Shown here piece after piece: positions 61,805-64,000 of a DNA stretch of 64,000 nucleotides. The notes under the pieces were generated by a model. The model did no database searches. It was not told the origin of the DNA and worked only from the letters and a program-made list of their open reading frames with translations. Source of the DNA: an uncultured Eubacteriales bacterium (GTDB taxonomy: Bacteria; Bacillota; Clostridia; Oscillospirales; CAG-272); contig CAKRZE010000006.1 in the NCBI GenBank assembly GCA_934432725.1, positions 1 through 64,000 of the forward strand. Direction: 5' to 3'. The position numbers and the translations under genes were made by a program. Numbering within the stretch: the first letter of the stretch is position 1; each line of letters opens with the position of its first letter.

Positions 61805-62254
61805 TTATTTCTCCGCACCGAGCTTTTTTACCATCGTCACCGTTGTGCCGCGCCCGGGTCTGGAATGTACGCGCAGGCTGTCGGTAAAGCTCTTCATGAT
61901 GGTAAAGCCCATTCCGCCGCGTTCCCCGTCCGGATCGCCGGTATACAGCGGCTGCATGGCGCGTTCCACATCCTCAATGCCGCAGCCGTCGTCATGAACG
62001 CGGATAAAAATACGCCGGTCCGCATAGATTTTCAGAATCAGCGTCACCATGCCGCCGATCTTTCCGCGATAGCCGTGGATGATCGCATTTGTAACCGCCT
62101 CCGACACGGCGGTTCTGATGTCTGCAAGCTCGTCCACTGTCGGGTCCAACGCGGACAGCGCCGCCGTCACCGTACAGCGGGCAAATGCTTCATTCTGCGA
62201 AACCGCCGAAAACTCCAGCCTGATGTGATTGATCAGCTCCTCCCGGTATCTCAT
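61805..62254 (-). CDS. spoIIAB: Anti-sigma F factor SpoIIAB
   Basis: A 149-residue GHKL-fold kinase that holds sigma F and phosphorylates SpoIIAA. N-box EAVTNAIIHGY (about 48-58), G1-box DDGCGIEDVE (about 88) and GGMGFTIMKSF (about 113) are all present. It overlaps the spoIIAA stop by four bases and precedes sigF by six, the canonical order. Confidence 0.95.
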   Translation of the reverse strand: MRYREELINHIRLEFSAVSQNEAFARCTVTAALSALDPTVDELADIRTAVSEAVTNAIIHGYRGKIGGMVTLILKIYADRRIFIRVHDDGCGIEDVERAMQPLYTGDPDGERGGMGFTIMKSFTDSLRVHSRPGRGTTVTMVKKLGAEK

Positions 62255-62655
62255 ATTGCATCCTCCTTTTTCTCCGCTCCCGCGGACTTCTTCTCTGCAT
62301 CGGAGCGCATTTCCGTCTCAATCAGGCGGTCCACCCCTGCAAGCGACACGATCTTCATAATCTGCCGGGACGGGTTGCATAAAACAAGCCTGCCGCCGTA
62401 TTCCGATATCTTTGCATACCGCCCGAGAATCAGTCCGAGTCCTGCGCTGTCCATAAAATTGACAGCCGACACCTCCAGCTTTACCAGCTCCGGATGCAGC
62501 TTGCAAACAACCGAATCGATTTCTTCCCTTGCCGCTTTGGCGCCGTGATGATCGATCTCGCCATGCAGATAGAACACTGCCGTATGCTCCTCAGGATACA
62601 GCTGTACCGTAACGGCATCTCTGCCGTTTTTTTCTTTTTTCAGAATATCCTCCAT
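62251..62655 (-). CDS. spoIIAA: Anti-anti-sigma F factor SpoIIAA
   Basis: A 134-residue STAS-domain protein. The phosphorylated serine lies in NFMDSAGLGLILGRY (about residue 70). The C-terminus has an extra charged tail (EMRSDAEKKSAGAEKKEDAI) beyond the usual 116-residue length. I chose ATG 62655 (GGGGAG just upstream); a GTG ten codons earlier is possible. Unphosphorylated SpoIIAA frees sigma F from SpoIIAB. Confidence 0.92.
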   Translation of the reverse strand: MEDILKKEKNGRDAVTVQLYPEEHTAVFYLHGEIDHHGAKAAREEIDSVVCKLHPELVKLEVSAVNFMDSAGLGLILGRYAKISEYGGRLVLCNPSRQIMKIVSLAGVDRLIETEMRSDAEKKSAGAEKKEDAI

Positions 62656-62685
62656 ATGCTCCCCGCTTTCCTTGCTTTTTGACAC

Positions 62686-62912
62686 TGATCCGAGCCGACA
62701 TTTTTCCCGTATTTCCTCCGGTCGGTCCGAAGATCCGCGCCCTTTCCCGGTACCCCGTACCGATTATGGGAATATTATACAATTCCGGAATCGCAAAGTT
62801 TGTCACAATCGGGCATGAAACAAAATGCTCCCGCATGCCGCTTTCAAATCCGGAAAAAACCGGAATTGCCCCGAAAAAGCAGGACTCCGCGCCGAACAAG
62901 CCGCAAAAAAGC
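62686..62912. other. spoIIA upstream region
   Basis: About 230 bp. An AT-rich stretch near 62,765-62,790 contains TATAAT on the minus strand, but no well-spaced -35 or sigma-H type motif is convincing. No gene recognised. Confidence 0.45.
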
Positions 62913-62950
62913 AAAAAAAAGAAGCCGCAGATGCCCGTCTGCAAGGCTTC
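62913..62950 (-). terminator. Strong intrinsic terminator
   Basis: On the minus strand, GAAGCC-N1-TGCAGA pairs with TCTGC-GGCTTC around a short loop and is followed by eight U residues (complement of 62913-62920). It is about 440 bases after the UPF0210 stop and may end a short independent transcript. Confidence 0.85.
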
Positions 62951-63387
62951 GGTTTCCGATATGACGCCGGGGCTGCCGCACAACCGCACGACAGCCCCGA
63001 ATAATATAGAATTACTGTATTTCAAGCGCTTTTCCGCACCTGCGTCAAGGCAGCCCGTACCCGCAATTGCCGATGCGGTCCCTAAGCAAAGGGAGTCCCC
63101 CGCGGCTGCTCCGCGCTCCGGAGTGAAAGCACCGTCCGCTTCCTTTCTGCGCTTGCGGAGGAGCACCCGTCCAAAGGAGTCTCGCACGCAGGGAACCTTC
63201 CCCCTCGTCCGAAAAGAACCGCAAAAGGTTCACTCCGGAGCAAGGCACAGACCCCTTCCGCCCGTTTTTCCGGGCATCACGGCAAATCCGGAGCACCCTT
63301 CCGCACAGAGGTCCCCCAAACGCGCTCCGTCTCCGATATTTGAAGGCTGTGCGACAGGACCGGCGGATAGGTACAATTCCCGTCCGA
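62951..63387. other. Gene-free region, possible small RNA
   Basis: About 440 bp. Just upstream of the terminator on the minus strand lies a hairpin GGGGCTG...CAGCCCC (about 62,968-62,997) preceded by an AT-rich stretch with TTGAAA. The rest is GC-rich with no recognised gene. Confidence 0.45.
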
Positions 63388-64000
63388 TCAGTTCTTCAGA
63401 CTCTGCAAAGGCGCCGGAATTCTTCCGCCGCGCGCGATGAAGGCACCGCTTCCCTCCGCGTGAACCGGCATAACCGGCGCGCTTCCGAGCAAGCCGCCGA
63501 ACTCCACCTCGTCCCCGACCCGTTTGCCAATCGCAGGGATGATCCGGACCGCCGTTGTCTTGGAGTTGACCATGCCGATTGCCGCCTCATCCGCGATAAT
63601 CGCCGAGATTGTTTCCGCAGGGGTATCCCCCGGGATTGCAATCATATCCAGTCCCACAGAGCAGACGCAGGTCATTGCCTCAAGCTTTTCCAGCGTCAGC
63701 GTGCCCGACTTTGCCGCGTGGATCATTCCCTCATCCTCAGAAACCGGAATGAAGGCGCCGGACAGACCGCCCACCGAGCTTGAAGCCATCACGCCGCCCT
63801 TTTTCACGGCATCGTTCAGCAGCGCCAGTGCGGCTGTCGTACCGTGCGTGCCGCAAACCTCAAGTCCCATTTCCTCCAGAATTCTTGCCACACTGTCACC
63901 CTTTTCCGGAGTCGGCGCCAAAGAAAGGTCCACCACACCGAACGGAACCTTCAGGCGCCGGGAAGCCTCCTGCGCCACAAGCTGTCCCATGCGTGTAATG
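63388..64000 (-). CDS. UPF0210/DUF711 (PFL-family) protein, N-terminus beyond window
   Basis: The visible 203 codons are the C-terminal part of a DUF711/UPF0210 protein (full length about 450). Typical segments: [88 protein letters not shown]. The frame is open to the right edge, so the start is not in this window. The family is related in fold to anaerobic glycyl-radical-type proteins, but its function is unknown to me. It often follows an ACT-domain gene. Confidence 0.88.
   Translation of the reverse strand, partial: ITRMGQLVAQEASRRLKVPFGVVDLSLAPTPEKGDSVARILEEMGLEVCGTHGTTAALALLNDAVKKGGVMASSSVGGLSGAFIPVSEDEGMIHAAKSGTLTLEKLEAMTCVCSVGLDMIAIPGDTPAETISAIIADEAAIGMVNSKTTAVRIIPAIGKRVGDEVEFGGLLGSAPVMPVHAEGSGAFIARGGRIPAPLQSLKN

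Noticed and set aside
62591..63187. 198-codon minus-strand frame upstream of spoIIAA
   Set aside because: It runs through a strong terminator and the spoIIAA ribosome region and shows no domain.

Overview
The window looks like a chromosomal segment of a spore-forming member of the Bacillota, class Clostridia, probably a gut Oscillospirales/Eubacteriales relative. The basis is gene content: a spoIIAA-spoIIAB-sigF operon, a SleC-like cortex-lytic protein with peptidoglycan-binding partners, the ylmE-sepF-ylmG-divIVA-ileS-lspA-rluD division cluster, AGGAGG-type ribosome sites and sigma-A type promoters. No rRNA, intact tRNA, CRISPR array, transposase or integrase was found.

Positions 1-12,750 are an accessory island, almost entirely on the minus strand and less GC-rich than the rest by eye. 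Its control end (1-3,471) has a replication/HTH-type protein cut by the window edge, an excisionase-like HTH protein, two XRE regulators, a zinc-ribbon protein, a LexA-type repressor with a clear promoter, and two copies of a structured element. A one-directional, tightly packed cargo series follows: a GIY-YIG/DUF4357 protein, type I HsdM and HsdS without HsdR, two small membrane proteins, a low-molecular-weight phosphatase, a Nudix hydrolase, a frameshifted GNAT, a divergent peptide deformylase and a large SF1 helicase with a DUF2726-type C-terminus. This series is the best candidate for an undescribed system, possibly defence.

Positions 12,970-27,980 hold small stress, detoxification and metabolic genes with local regulators. 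They include a Tam-like methyltransferase; a MerR-controlled operon (DHFR-like, cupin, carboxymuconolactone decarboxylase, aldo/keto reductase) with two homopolymer frameshifts; a ketopantoate-reductase-like protein; a TetR/hydrolase/methyltransferase group; a MerR-GyrI regulator; a Vat/CatB-type acetyltransferase preceded by a decayed TetR relic; and an SPFH protein.

Positions 28,640-51,500 are mostly core genes: pssA, metG-tatD, nagA, rluD, lspA, ileS, divIVA, ylmG, sepF, ylmE, miaA, queA, dapA, and a DUF3343/class V aminotransferase pair. Positions 51,900-64,000 hold the cortex-lytic operon, an orphan clpC, mannitol-1-phosphate dehydrogenase, a PfkB kinase, the spoIIA operon and the end of a UPF0210/DUF711 gene.

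Intergenic spacers in the GC-rich part are long (300-1,500 bp), structured and repeat-bearing. Two dispersed families (25,273/33,718 and 29,290/60,812) and a four-unit tandem array (28,186-28,460) stand out. All functional statements rest on motif recognition by eye; no database search was possible.
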